Assembly: GCA_965197405.1 (NCBI GenBank) | Contig: OZ240206.1 | Location: 3,224,001-3,288,000, forward strand | DNA length: 64,000 nucleotides | Direction of reading: 5' to 3' | DNA from: G965197405 sp965197405 | Lineage (GTDB): Bacteria; Chloroflexota; Dehalococcoidia; Lucifugimonadales; JAGWBF01 | Shown: positions 52,142 to 61,046 of the stretch, piece after piece | Layout: each line of letters starts with the position of its first letter | How positions within the stretch are numbered: the stretch's first letter is position 1 | Notes under the pieces: generated by a model | Database searches by the model: none | The model's input: only the letters and a program-made list of their open reading frames with translations | Told to the model about the DNA's origin: nothing | Position numbers and translations under genes: made by a program

Positions 52142-52595
52142 GCCCGTCCGCTGGGTGACGAAGGCGGAGGCCGCTGAGGAGCTGGAGGTCTCCCTCTCGA
52201 CTCTGGACCGGAAGATCAGGCAGGGAGAGGTGGAGGTCCGCAGGGAGGGCCGCCGGGTGTTCGTGCGGATGGCGGGGGAGTACATCACCGACGAGGAGCT
52301 GCTGCGCCGGACGATCAACAGGGAGCATGAGCTTGAGGGGACCGTGCGGGAGTTGGAGCAGAGCGTATCCGAGTGGAAGCTGAGAGCGTCCGAGTTGGAG
52401 CGGGAGCGAGACGAGGCCAGGGAGGCCGCAGCCACTGCCAGAGGGCCGTATGTGAAGCTTGAGTTGGAGCACCAGAGGGAGGTCTCCGACCACGAGGTGA
52501 CGACGTTAGCGCTCAACGTCTTCCGCGTGGCCGCCATTGTGCTGCTCGTGCTGCTGGTCGGCAGCGTCCTCCTGTGGTGGTTTGTGCTGAGGTAG
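52134..52595 (+). CDS. Excisionase-like DNA-binding protein with coiled coil and C-terminal membrane helix
   Basis: A 153-residue protein. Residues 5-50 (WVTKAEAAEELEVSLSTLDR, VRREGRRVFVR) are a MerR/excisionase-type winged helix. A long coiled coil follows (about 60-115), and the C-terminus ends in one hydrophobic helix VAAIVLLVLLVGSVLLWWFV. A DNA-binding domain tethered to the membrane by a coiled coil is unusual for a recombination directionality factor and suggests membrane positioning of element DNA or a membrane-bound regulator. GAGGAAAAG precedes ATG 52134. Confidence 0.75.
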   Translation: MDEPVRWVTKAEAAEELEVSLSTLDRKIRQGEVEVRREGRRVFVRMAGEYITDEELLRRTINREHELEGTVRELEQSVSEWKLRASELERERDEAREAAATARGPYVKLELEHQREVSDHEVTTLALNVFRVAAIVLLVLLVGSVLLWWFVLR

Positions 52596-54254
52596 GGGAA
52601 GCGCTGTCGGCCCGTCACCTCGGTCTCCGTCTCCGTCTTCAAGGGACGTAACGCACCCCCACTTCAATCGCCTTTTCGGGGGCCTAATGTCATTGGGACC
52701 CCGCTCCAACCGGACGGCTGATGTCATTCCCCACGTTTGGCGATGTCATTGCCGTCCGGAACGCACCCTTTCTAAAAGTGTTCGCTGGATTTGTCCGACA
52801 TACCCCCGAAATCAGCCCGTTTGCATAGCTGAGTGGCCCCGGATGTCCGCTTCTCCCCCAGGTCCCATTTTCGTGTACTCCCCCTCCACATCGACCGGCG
52901 GCCAACCGGATGGGCCAAACGGGGCCGCCGTCCCCACCGGTTCGGAGCCCCGGGAGACCGGCATCGAGACCCCGATCCACCGCCAACAGACCCCGCCGCA
53001 TGGTTGACGTGTCACCATGTCCCGGCCCCGGTGAGCGCTGCGTCAGCGCCCCTTCCGAGGGACTGGGAGCGCCGTTTCCGCCGCGTCCTGCACCCCCACG
53101 TCCATCCCCTTCCGCGCCCCGTTTTCCGTCGCACCCGCCCTTTTGCCGCCGCGTCATGCCCACCACCATCCAACGAGTTTCGTTGGATTTGGCCTGAACG
53201 CGCCCTTTCAACGAAGTGTTCACTTTTCTTCTCCTGTAGGGCGCGATTTACCCCTGCCCCAGCTATGAAATTGCCCCTGCGTCCACTTCGCCGTCAAACG
53301 CAATACCCTGTACAGCCCCTCCACATGGTCCGCACCCCTCCATGTCGGCGGAGCCTGGAAGGTGCATCACACGCGATGCACTTTATGAGGGACATGCGCC
53401 ACAGCCCGACCAGATGCAGATATCGCCCGGGCATACTCCGCAGGGGCAGGCCCTGGTTATCCCGACCCGGTGATCACCGGCGCCGCCGCCGGGACCACCA
53501 CCCCCACATCCTTTAGGGCTCCCATAGGGGAAGTGAACCCTCCCCCAAATCGCCTCTGCGGTCTCCCGGACTGCTCGCTCCCATTTAGCTCCGGGCCGGG
53601 CTGGGACGTGGTTTCATACCTGGCGACCGCCCCGACTTCCCTTTTGGGAACTGACGCCCAAATCGGGTGAACCAGCCCTTACCAGAAAGTGCTCGCAACA
53701 ACGGCCCCGACTTCCCTATTTTCGTCCTGTTTCAGGTTCAAAACATCCCCCGATTTCCCTTTTGGGAACTGACGCCATTCCTTGTACACGGGTATGACAT
53801 CAGATCCGGCTCCTGAAGGGGAAATTGACGGCCACCCAACAGCCTGCGCAGCTACGGATGGCCCTGCGGAGGGTCGATTTGGCCCGACATGGCCGATATG
53901 CGGCCGGTACCACCCGCTTGCCGACTTCCCTTTTGGGAACTGGACCCCCAATTTTGAGGAATCAGACCTTACGCGACGCTCCTCTGAAGACCCCGGCTCT
54001 CCCGCTCCAAACTGCTCGCTCCGGTTTAGCAGACTGCCCCGTTCACCCCGATTTCAGCTACGAAACCGCCCGAGCTGCAACTTCACGATTCACCCAATCT
54101 CCTGTACACGGGTGAGACCCCGCCATGTCCCCTGGAATCTCGCGCCCCAAGAGGGGGTTTGTCCGCGTGCTCTGCGCCAGCGCCGGAGACGCTTGACAGG
54201 GGTGTCGGAAATGGCGCAATATCTTGGTAAGACTCGATAACAAGGGGTTTGAAC
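52596..54254. repeat. Gene-free 1.66-kb repeat-rich region
   Basis: I find no supported gene. The sequence is C-rich and built from diverged repeats. AAGTGTTCGCT (52776-52786) to CCCCTCCACAT (52880-52891) recurs as AAGTGTTCACT (53214-53224) to CCCCTCCACAT (53316-53326), and a looser copy starts at AAAGTGCTCGC near 53686. A 25-bp word GACTTCCCTTTTGGGAACTG occurs at 53634, 53752 (one mismatch) and 53923. Hairpins include ATCCAACGA-gtt-TCGTTGGAT (53168-53188) and CCGGACGGC/GCCGTCCGG (52710-52759). Open frames here are Pro/Arg-rich and lack ribosome-binding sites. Confidence 0.65.
53168..53188. terminator. Strong hairpin, possible terminator
   Basis: Perfect 9-bp stem ATCCAACGA / TCGTTGGAT with a 3-nt loop. 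A short T-run (TTT) follows. It is inside the repeat-rich region, so its purpose is uncertain. Confidence 0.3.
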
Positions 54255-54512
54255 ATGCCGCGAACGACCAAGACCATTACTTTCTCGTTGCCGCCGGAGA
54301 TGGCCGACAGGGTGGACGAGGTGATGAAGCAGCAGGGACGGTCCCGGAGCGAATTCCTCCGGGAGGCCGTGCTCCGCTACATCGAGGAGTGCGAGTGGAG
54401 ACAACTGCTCCAGTACGGAGAGGCGAAGGCCAGGGAGAAGGGCATCGGTCCCGATGACGTGTCCCGGCTGGTGGAAGAGTACCGGGCTGAGGTTGGCTCG
54501 GTCCGTGCATGA
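54255..54512 (+). CDS. CopG-family ribbon-helix-helix antitoxin
   Basis: An 85-residue protein starting MPRTTKTITFSLPPEMADRV, followed by RSRSEFLREAVLRYIEE, the ribbon-helix-helix fold. The C-terminal half would neutralise the toxin. ATG 54255 follows AGGGG; a TTG at 54249 is in frame. The stop overlaps the toxin start (ATGA). Such antitoxins bind their own promoter. Confidence 0.88.
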   Translation: MPRTTKTITFSLPPEMADRVDEVMKQQGRSRSEFLREAVLRYIEECEWRQLLQYGEAKAREKGIGPDDVSRLVEEYRAEVGSVRA

Positions 54513-54916
54513 GAGTCGTCCTCGACACCAACGTCATAGTCTCCGGCCTGAACTTCCCCGGCAATGAGCGCCTGGTGCTCGAACTGGCTCTCAGGGGACG
54601 GTTCGAGCTTTATGTGTCCACCTTCATCCTGGAGGAAGCTGCCGGGGTGCTGGGGCGTAAGTTCGATTGGGACGCGGAACGCTCGTCCCAGGCTCTCAGC
54701 GCGCTTGGGAATGCCGCGACGGTCATCTACCCCCGTAGACTCCCGGAGGTGATCGAGGGGGGCCACGCCGACAACCGCATCCTGGAGTGTGCCGTGGAGG
54801 CTTCCGCCGATTACCTGGTCACCGGCGACCGGCGGCACCTGTTGCCGCTTGGGACACACGAGGGAGTGAGAATCCTCAACGCTCCCCGCTTCCTGTCGGC
54901 GCTGGGAGAAGGATGA
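54509..54916 (+). CDS. PIN-domain toxin (COG1569-type)
   Basis: A 135-residue PIN ribonuclease of the family annotated as putative toxin component, with MRVVLDTNVIVSG (Asp6), YVSTFILEEAAGVL (Glu), ADNRILECAVEA (Asp) and LVTGDRRHLL (Asp). It overlaps its antitoxin gene by 4 bp. It lies within the integrative element, where it may stabilise the element in the host. Confidence 0.88.
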   Translation: MRVVLDTNVIVSGLNFPGNERLVLELALRGRFELYVSTFILEEAAGVLGRKFDWDAERSSQALSALGNAATVIYPRRLPEVIEGGHADNRILECAVEASADYLVTGDRRHLLPLGTHEGVRILNAPRFLSALGEG

Positions 54917-54974
54917 CACCAGACTGTATCTGGCCGACTTCGTTCGTTGAAGAATTTAGCAAGGAGGTGTTTTG

Positions 54975-56108
54975 ATGTCGCGAAAGTCATCAAAGCGCAC
55001 CCCACATGACGAAGCGGTGGCAATCATCGAGCAACTCGTGACCAAGAACCTGGGAGGAAACCTCGAAGCCACGGCGTCATGTAACCAGTGCAGAGAAGAG
55101 CTTACGATAAACCTCGTAGCAGGAGGTTCCAGCGTCAGCCGAGAGAAGCTCGTGGGAACGGTGCGCCCCGACATCAGCCTGCTCGATGAGAATGGCGAGC
55201 CTGTCAGGTTCATAGAAGTGGTGGACAGCCATGCTCCCGAGGGGACGGTCCATGAGCAGGCCCTGCAAGAAGGCACTGAGGTGGTAGAAATCCATCTAAG
55301 GGCCGAAAGGGAGTTCACAGGGAGAAGAAGGAACAAGGCTCTGGACGCGTCCCTGACAGCCAAAGCGAGATTAGAGGAGCTCGCCGCTGGACGGATAGTT
55401 CTAGACGCCCACAACCTTCTTTGCCGCAGACCCAAGTGCAGGGAGTGTGACGCACCGCTACCGCTGAGAACGGTAACGGTCAGCACGAAGGACTGCTGGA
55501 AATGCGGCCAGAACGTGAACGTCGCTACGGGAGACAAAGACGGTGGGAGCCTTGAGCAAGACTATTTCACCACCGAGGAGATCGAATTCGCTCGGGAGAA
55601 TGGGGTAACTCTGGAGCGCAGATTCAGCTCCACCGTTGGAGGAAAGTACCTGGCTAACGTGTGCACCGGGTGCGATCAAATCCAAGGGAACTGGTTCCTG
55701 TACATGGACCCGTATCACGACAGGTTCAATCTACACAAGGCGGAGCGACAGGTATACGGACCCTGCGACCGGTGCGCCACCCGCTACTGTATGAGTCATG
55801 GGGAGTACATGGACTATAGAGGCAGCAGCCAATGCCCGTCCTGCCTGGAAGAAGCAGAAAGAGTCATGTGCCCGAACAACCCGGACAGAGAATGCTTCTA
55901 TCCCCAAAGGTGTGAAGAGGGCGGGTGCTACTTCCTGAACCGGGAACAACAGAGACGAGAGCAGCTAGAGCAGGCGGAACAGCAGCAACGGATAGAGCAG
56001 GAACGTCGCGAGCAGCAGCAACGGGAACGGCAAGAGCAGCGCGAACAAGAGCAGCGCCAATGGGCAGAGCTTCAGGAATGGTTCGACCAACGTCAAGGGC
56101 CGAGTTGA
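54975..56108 (+). CDS. Multi-zinc-finger protein with nuclease-like N-terminal domain
   Basis: A 377-residue protein I cannot name. Near the N-terminus CNQC (36-39) precedes VRPDISLLDENGEPVRFIEV (63-82), which resembles the core of competence-type or PD-(D/E)XK nucleases, although the usual lysine after Glu81 is absent. At least four more cysteine pairs follow (CRRPKCREC, CWKCG, CTGC, CDRC, CPSC), which suggests several zinc ribbons. The last 70 residues are Gln/Glu/Arg-rich and coiled coil. A strong AAGGAGGTG site precedes ATG 54975. The next gene starts 1 bp after its stop, so the two are made together. Confidence 0.75.
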   Translation: MSRKSSKRTPHDEAVAIIEQLVTKNLGGNLEATASCNQCREELTINLVAGGSSVSREKLVGTVRPDISLLDENGEPVRFIEVVDSHAPEGTVHEQALQEGTEVVEIHLRAEREFTGRRRNKALDASLTAKARLEELAAGRIVLDAHNLLCRRPKCRECDAPLPLRTVTVSTKDCWKCGQNVNVATGDKDGGSLEQDYFTTEEIEFARENGVTLERRFSSTVGGKYLANVCTGCDQIQGNWFLYMDPYHDRFNLHKAERQVYGPCDRCATRYCMSHGEYMDYRGSSQCPSCLEEAERVMCPNNPDRECFYPQRCEEGGCYFLNREQQRREQLEQAEQQQRIEQERREQQQRERQEQREQEQRQWAELQEWFDQRQGPS

Positions 56109-56109
56109 C

Positions 56110-56736
56110 ATGATTGACATTGACGGTCTTATGGGGAGCCTGGCGGACTCGCGGAAGGTGTTTCATTCGGAAGCAGACTTCCAGCACGCCCTGGCATGGC
56201 ATATGCACCAGGCCATGCCGGAAAGCCAGGTCAGGTTAGAGGTCGATGTCATGCAGGTAGAACACCAGAGGAGGTTCCTAGACATCTGGCTTCCGTTGGA
56301 AGGGATCGCTATCGAATTGAAGTACAAGACTCGGGGATTGGAACTGGAGCAAGACGACGAGCCCTTTGTCCTCCGCAACCAAAGCGCACAAGACCAAGGG
56401 CGGTATGACTTTCTCCTCGACATTCAGAGACTTGAGCTTATGCGCTCTAATCTGGAGCAATGCAAGGCTGCATATGCTGTGTTGCTGACCAACGACTCTT
56501 CATACTGGAAGGTTCCCACGCAAAGAGACACGGTGGACGCCGACTTTCGTGTACACGAGGGGCGGGCGGTTTCGGGAGCATTGGCGTGGACGGCCCGGGC
56601 GAGTTCGGGAACGGTCCGGGGCCGAGAATCGCCGATACAGATACGGGACTCTTATCGTCTTCGCTGGCGGGAGTATTCCAACTTCCCTGGGAAGTCATAC
56701 GGCAGCTTCCGGTATCTTGCGGTTTCAGTGGAGTGA
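56110..56736 (+). CDS. PD-(D/E)XK nuclease-like protein
   Basis: A 208-residue protein. FHSEADFQHALAWHMHQ contains Glu21. RRFLDIWLPLEGIAIELKYK contains Asp58, Glu69 and Lys71, the D-(x)n-E-x-K pattern of restriction-like nucleases. The C-terminal third looks beta-rich. It directly follows the zinc-finger gene (1-bp gap) and precedes the serine recombinase, so it is element cargo and may be an anti-phage or anti-plasmid nuclease; that role is inference. The acidic DNA-facing motif is intact, and no methylase is adjacent. Confidence 0.7.
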   Translation: MIDIDGLMGSLADSRKVFHSEADFQHALAWHMHQAMPESQVRLEVDVMQVEHQRRFLDIWLPLEGIAIELKYKTRGLELEQDDEPFVLRNQSAQDQGRYDFLLDIQRLELMRSNLEQCKAAYAVLLTNDSSYWKVPTQRDTVDADFRVHEGRAVSGALAWTARASSGTVRGRESPIQIRDSYRLRWREYSNFPGKSYGSFRYLAVSVE

Positions 56737-56832
56737 TAGAGGCAGCGGCCGACAGCCGTTCCTTGACAATGGCCCCCTGGGTGAGTCATGATACTGAGTA
56801 AGACTCGGTAATTACAGGCAATGGAGGACAGC

Positions 56833-58485
56833 ATGAAGAAGCATCTACAGCCCCTAACGCCGGCGGCCCTCTACGCCAGGGTGTCCAGCGACCGGCAGGA
56901 CGTGGACCTGTCCGTGTCCGCCCAGCTACGGGCGCTCAAGGAATACGCCAGGGCCAACGACTACTCCGTGGCCCGCGAGTACGTGGACGAGGCCGAGAGC
57001 GGCCGCGTCGCCGACAGGCCCCAGTTCAGGGAGATGATCGAGGAGGGCGGCAAGCCGAAGGCCCCCTTCGACGTGATCCTCGTATGGAAATTCAGCCGCT
57101 TCACCCGCAAGCGCGAGCACGCCGTAGCCTTCAAGTCCCAGCTGCGGCGCAAGGGCATCCGGGTGGTGTCCATCACCGAGCAGGCCGAGGACAACGCCAC
57201 CGGCAGGCTGCTTGAGGGAATCATCGAGAGCGTGGACGAATATTACAGCGAGAATTTGGCGCAGGAGGTCGTCCGGGGGATGAGGGAGGCCGCTTCCAGG
57301 GGCTTCTTCCTCGGCTCCAACGCCCCCTTCGGCTACAGGAAGATCAAGGTCAGCGACGGGGCGAAGGAGCGCCCCACCCTTGAGGTTGACCCGGCCACAG
57401 CCCCCGTGGTGCGGGAGCTATTCGAGAAGTCCCTGCGGGGCAGCGGCCTCAAGGAGCTATGCAAGGAGCTGAACGACCAGGGCATCACCAACAGGGGCAA
57501 GCGCTGGTACAAGGGAACGCTCCACTACGTGCTGCGAAACGAGGCGTACACCGGCACCGCCGTATGGGGCAAGAGCAGCAAGGGCCAGGAAGCCGCCGAC
57601 CCTGTGCGTGTTGAGGGAGCGTGGCCCGCGCTGGTGTCGAGAGAGCTGTTCGAGGACGTGCAGCAGGCGATGAGCGAGCGCGCCCCGAAGGTGCAGAGGC
57701 CCGGTAGAGTTGGGAGCAAGTTCCTGCTGAGCGGGTTGCTCAAGTGCGGGGTGTGCGGCAGGCCCTACTCGGCCCAGGGAGCCAAGAGCGGCCAGTTCGC
57801 CTACTACATCTGCGGGACCCTGTTCAGGGAGGGAGCGGGGACGTGCAGCGCCCGCTACCTGAACGCCCCGAAGCTGGAGACGTTCGTGGTGGAGAAGATC
57901 AGGGAGCGTATCCTCAACGAGGAGACCATCGTGGCCCTCGTGACGCTGGTGGCCGAGGAGATCGACGCGATGGCCGGCGAGCTGTCCGGCAGGCTGAAGG
58001 TCGTCGAGGCGGAGCTATCCGACGTGAGGAAGCGTCTTGAGAAGCTCTACGAGGCCATTGAGACGAGCGAGTTGACCCTGGAGGTCCTGTCGCCCCGCAT
58101 CATGTCTCTGAGGCACCGTGAGGAGCAGCTGGAGGCTGCGAGAGAGGACGCCGAGACCCAGATTGAGCAGAGGAGAGTGGAGCTGCCCAACACCGAGGAG
58201 GTAGCGCGGTACGTGGCTGACTTCCGGGACTTCCTGAAGGATGGGACGATCCCCGAGCGGAAGGCGCTCATCCGCAACTTCGTTGAGGGCATCAAGGTGA
58301 CTGGTGACGAGGCTACGCTGACGTACACGGTCCCCATGCCGAGCGACGGAGCGATCTCGGAATCGGCCTCGGTTCTTGATTTCGTCAAGTCCAGCCCACC
58401 ACCGCTTACGGTAGATACCGCCATCTTCGAGATGTCGCTCGGCAGCCTGTCGGCGCACCGAGGTCTGTCGATTCCTGTAGTGTGA
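56833..58485 (+). CDS. Large serine recombinase (integrase)
   Basis: A 550-residue site-specific recombinase. The resolvase domain begins AALYARVSSDRQ (catalytic Ser18) and includes DVILVWKFSRFTR and the arginine cluster region. The recombinase domain follows, with NDQGITNRGKRWYKGTLHYV. A zinc ribbon CGVCGRPYSAQ ... YYICGTLFREGAGTC is near 300-345, and a coiled-coil segment (about 380-450) lies in the C-terminal domain. Such enzymes integrate and excise phages and elements at short att sites. ATG 56833 is preferred over 56821 because GGAGG lies just before it. It marks the right end of the 49-58 kb element. Confidence 0.93.
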   Translation: MKKHLQPLTPAALYARVSSDRQDVDLSVSAQLRALKEYARANDYSVAREYVDEAESGRVADRPQFREMIEEGGKPKAPFDVILVWKFSRFTRKREHAVAFKSQLRRKGIRVVSITEQAEDNATGRLLEGIIESVDEYYSENLAQEVVRGMREAASRGFFLGSNAPFGYRKIKVSDGAKERPTLEVDPATAPVVRELFEKSLRGSGLKELCKELNDQGITNRGKRWYKGTLHYVLRNEAYTGTAVWGKSSKGQEAADPVRVEGAWPALVSRELFEDVQQAMSERAPKVQRPGRVGSKFLLSGLLKCGVCGRPYSAQGAKSGQFAYYICGTLFREGAGTCSARYLNAPKLETFVVEKIRERILNEETIVALVTLVAEEIDAMAGELSGRLKVVEAELSDVRKRLEKLYEAIETSELTLEVLSPRIMSLRHREEQLEAAREDAETQIEQRRVELPNTEEVARYVADFRDFLKDGTIPERKALIRNFVEGIKVTGDEATLTYTVPMPSDGAISESASVLDFVKSSPPPLTVDTAIFEMSLGSLSAHRGLSIPVV

Positions 58486-58527
58486 TGCGTGGGGGTGGAG
58501 GAACGCAAGGTTAGAGAGGGCCTACGC

Positions 58528-60903
58528 CTACGCCCCCTCCCCCTTCTCCATCCGGTAGCCGACGCGAGGCTCAGTGAGAATGTATGTGGGGTTGTTGGCG
58601 TCGTCGCCCAGCTTGCGGCGGAGCTGCTTGGCGGCGGTGCGCACCCGCCGCGAGTCGCCCGACCTCCGCAGGCCCCAGACCCGTCGCAGCAGCCGGTCGT
58701 AGGTCAACACGCGACCGGCGTTGACCGAAAGCTCGAAGAGCAGTCCGTACTCGATGGCGGTCAGCCGCACGGGACGCCCGGCCAGTGTCACGCGACGCTC
58801 GGCGTAGTCGACGGCCAGCTCCCCCAGCACGAAGGGTTCCGACGGCTCGGCCCATTCGGGCGCTTCCCGCTTGCGCAGGGCCGCCTTGATCCTGGCCACA
58901 AGCTCCATCGGCGAGAAGGGCTTGACCACGTAATCGTCGGCCCCATTCGCGAAGGCCCTGGCGATGGTCTCTTCCTGGCCGTAGGCTGACAGGAAGATAA
59001 CCGGAACGTCGGCCATGTCGAGGATGCCCCGCATCAGCTCGATGCCGTCGGTCCCCGGCAGCATCAGGTCCAGCAGCACCAGGTGGGGGTCGTTCGCCTC
59101 CACCAGGCTGAGCGCCTCCTCCGGGTCTCCGGTCAGGACCGGGGCGTAGCCCGCATTCGTGAGCGCGTCCCGGACGTGCCTGAGCGTCTGCGGGTCGTCG
59201 TCCACCGCGAGGATGCGTTCCCGTTCCCTCTCCGACCGCCCGGAGCGCACCGGGAGATTGGCGGCCCCGATACCGGCGTCCTGGGCCACCGGAATGGTGA
59301 AGGTGAACCGCGCCCCCAGGCCCGGCCCGTCGCTCTCGGCCCATATCCGGCCCCCGTGGGCCTCCACTATCCCCTTGCAGATGGCGAGGCCCAGGCCGGA
59401 CCCCGCGATGTCCCGTCCCCGGTCCTCGCCGTCGATGCGGGAGAACTTCCGAAACAGGTGCGGCAGCCGCTCGGCGGCGATCCCTCTGCCCTCGTCCGTG
59501 ACCGAGACGGCCACGTGGTAGCCCTCCCGCACGGCGGACACCCCTATGGCCGACGCCTCGTGGGAGTGCCGGGCCGCGTTGGAGAGCAGGTTGTTCAGCA
59601 CCTGGATGATGCGCCTCCCATCCGCCATGACCAGTGGCAACTCCGGCGAGAGGTCGATGCGGAGGTTGTTCCTGCCCCCTCCGCTCTGGAACCTGCTCCT
59701 GGCCTCGTCCACCAGGCTCGCCACCTCCGCCGGCGCGGGGGCGACCGGCAGCTCGCCCGTCTCGATGCGCGCCACGTCCAGCAGGTCGCCGATCAGGTCG
59801 CGCATGTAGTCGGCCTGCTCGCCGATGATGCGGAAGAACTGGAGCATCTCGGCGGGGTCCAGGTCGGACGCCGCCTCCGTCAGCGTGGCGGCGGAGCCCT
59901 TGATGGCGGCCAGCGGCGTCCTCAACTCGTGGCTCACCATGCCCAGGAACTCGGCCCGCAGCCGCTCCAGCTCCTCCAGCGGCGTCATGTCCTGTAGGGT
60001 GACGACCACTGAAACGACCTCGCCCCCCTCCGAGCGGATGGGCGTGGCGTTGACCAGGGTGGTGACGCTCCCCCCGTCGGGGACCTCGATGACGATCTCC
60101 TCGGCGCGCACCGTCTCGCCCGTGCTCAGCGCCTGGGCCAGAGGGAACTCCTCCAGGGAGACCTCCCGGCCGTCGGCCCGCCGGAAGGTCAGCATGTCGA
60201 GGAGCTGCTCCGCAGAGCCATCGGGCATGTGCAGGCCGCTGACGATCCTCCTGGCCTCCCGGTTGACCGACGTCACGCCGCCCGTCTTCGCGTCGAACAC
60301 CAGGACGCCCACCGGCGAGGTGTCGATCAGAGTCTCCATGTCGGCCCTGGCCCGCTGCTCGTCGCGGTGCCTGCGGGCGTTGGCGATGACCAGCGCCGCC
60401 TGGGAGGCGAACATCACCAGGGTCTCCTCGTCTTCGGGGGTGAACTCCAGATCCTTCTCGCCCACGTAGAAGGCCCCGACGCTCTCCCCAAGGTGGCGGA
60501 TGGGCGCGGCAAGAAAGGGCAGCGGGGAGCTCACCGCCATCGGCGGGCGGAACTCGGGCAGGCCCAACTCCCTGACGTAGCTGTGGAAGTCCCGCAGCCG
60601 CAGCGGTTCACTGATGCTGCTCAGGTACTCGAAGAACAGCATCCCGTTGGGAAATTCGGCGAACCGCCGGCTCTCCTCGGGAGTCAGCCCGGAATAGAGG
60701 AAGTCCTGTACCTGTCCCGATTCGTTTAGGAGGGTGATGACGCCGTAGCGCGCCCCGGTCAGGGAGCAGGCTGAGTCCAGCACCCCCTGGAGCACCGTGT
60801 CGAAGTCGAGGCTCTCGTTGATGCGCAGGCTGGCCTGGCTGAGGCGGGCCAGCCGGTCCCGCAGCTCCGCTATCTCCCGCTGAGGCTCGTCTGCCTGTTC
60901 CAT
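58528..60903 (-). CDS. Hybrid histidine kinase fused to an OmpR/PhoB-type response regulator
   Basis: A 791-residue cytoplasmic one-protein two-component system with no membrane helix. Domains in order: a short coiled coil, a GAF domain (about 30-180), a PAS domain (about 190-305), HisKA with VSHELRTPL (phospho-acceptor His325), HATPase_c with NLLSNAARH, DEGRGI and SGLGLAI, a receiver domain with AVDDDPQ and LVLLDLMLPGTDG, and a C-terminal winged helix (about 695-790, VRTAAKQLRRKLGDD, GYRMEKGEG). Kinase, receiver and DNA-binding output on one chain allow direct phosphotransfer to its own transcription factor. ATG 60903 follows GGGGGG; the longer frame upstream is not conserved. A promoter and direct-repeat box lie upstream. 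Confidence 0.93.
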   Translation of the reverse strand: MEQADEPQREIAELRDRLARLSQASLRINESLDFDTVLQGVLDSACSLTGARYGVITLLNESGQVQDFLYSGLTPEESRRFAEFPNGMLFFEYLSSISEPLRLRDFHSYVRELGLPEFRPPMAVSSPLPFLAAPIRHLGESVGAFYVGEKDLEFTPEDEETLVMFASQAALVIANARRHRDEQRARADMETLIDTSPVGVLVFDAKTGGVTSVNREARRIVSGLHMPDGSAEQLLDMLTFRRADGREVSLEEFPLAQALSTGETVRAEEIVIEVPDGGSVTTLVNATPIRSEGGEVVSVVVTLQDMTPLEELERLRAEFLGMVSHELRTPLAAIKGSAATLTEAASDLDPAEMLQFFRIIGEQADYMRDLIGDLLDVARIETGELPVAPAPAEVASLVDEARSRFQSGGGRNNLRIDLSPELPLVMADGRRIIQVLNNLLSNAARHSHEASAIGVSAVREGYHVAVSVTDEGRGIAAERLPHLFRKFSRIDGEDRGRDIAGSGLGLAICKGIVEAHGGRIWAESDGPGLGARFTFTIPVAQDAGIGAANLPVRSGRSERERERILAVDDDPQTLRHVRDALTNAGYAPVLTGDPEEALSLVEANDPHLVLLDLMLPGTDGIELMRGILDMADVPVIFLSAYGQEETIARAFANGADDYVVKPFSPMELVARIKAALRKREAPEWAEPSEPFVLGELAVDYAERRVTLAGRPVRLTAIEYGLLFELSVNAGRVLTYDRLLRRVWGLRRSGDSRRVRTAAKQLRRKLGDDANNPTYILTEPRVGYRMEKGEGA

Positions 60904-60991
60904 TTCCCCCCTCGAACCGGGCTGCCGACGGCCATGAGCCGCCGCCGCGCCGGATGCGGGATTCGGGACGCGAACCGCCCGGCCAGCCCCA

Positions 60992-61020
60992 ATTATAGCT
61001 GGCCCGGGCAAAACTCACAA
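60992..61020 (-). promoter_or_regulatory. Promoter of the hybrid kinase gene
   Basis: Minus-strand TTGTGA (61020-61015), 17-bp spacer, TATAAT (60997-60992). The leader to ATG 60903 would be about 80 nt. Confidence 0.7.
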
Positions 61021-61046
61021 CAGATTCGGTTGGAAAAGTCTTGACT

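Noticed and set aside
52833..53516. Open frame of 227 codons on the plus strand
   Set aside because: Pro/Arg-rich composition, no ribosome-binding site, overlaps the repeat array; chance open frame in C-rich DNA.
53634..53947. CRISPR-like array (three copies of a 25-bp word)
   Set aside because: Copies are 118 and 171 bp apart, imperfect, and no cas gene is in the window.
48676..58527. attL/attR direct repeats for the serine recombinase
   Set aside because: I could not find a convincing matching pair by eye at the element edges; serine integrase cores can be only a few bases, so an empty-site comparison would be needed.
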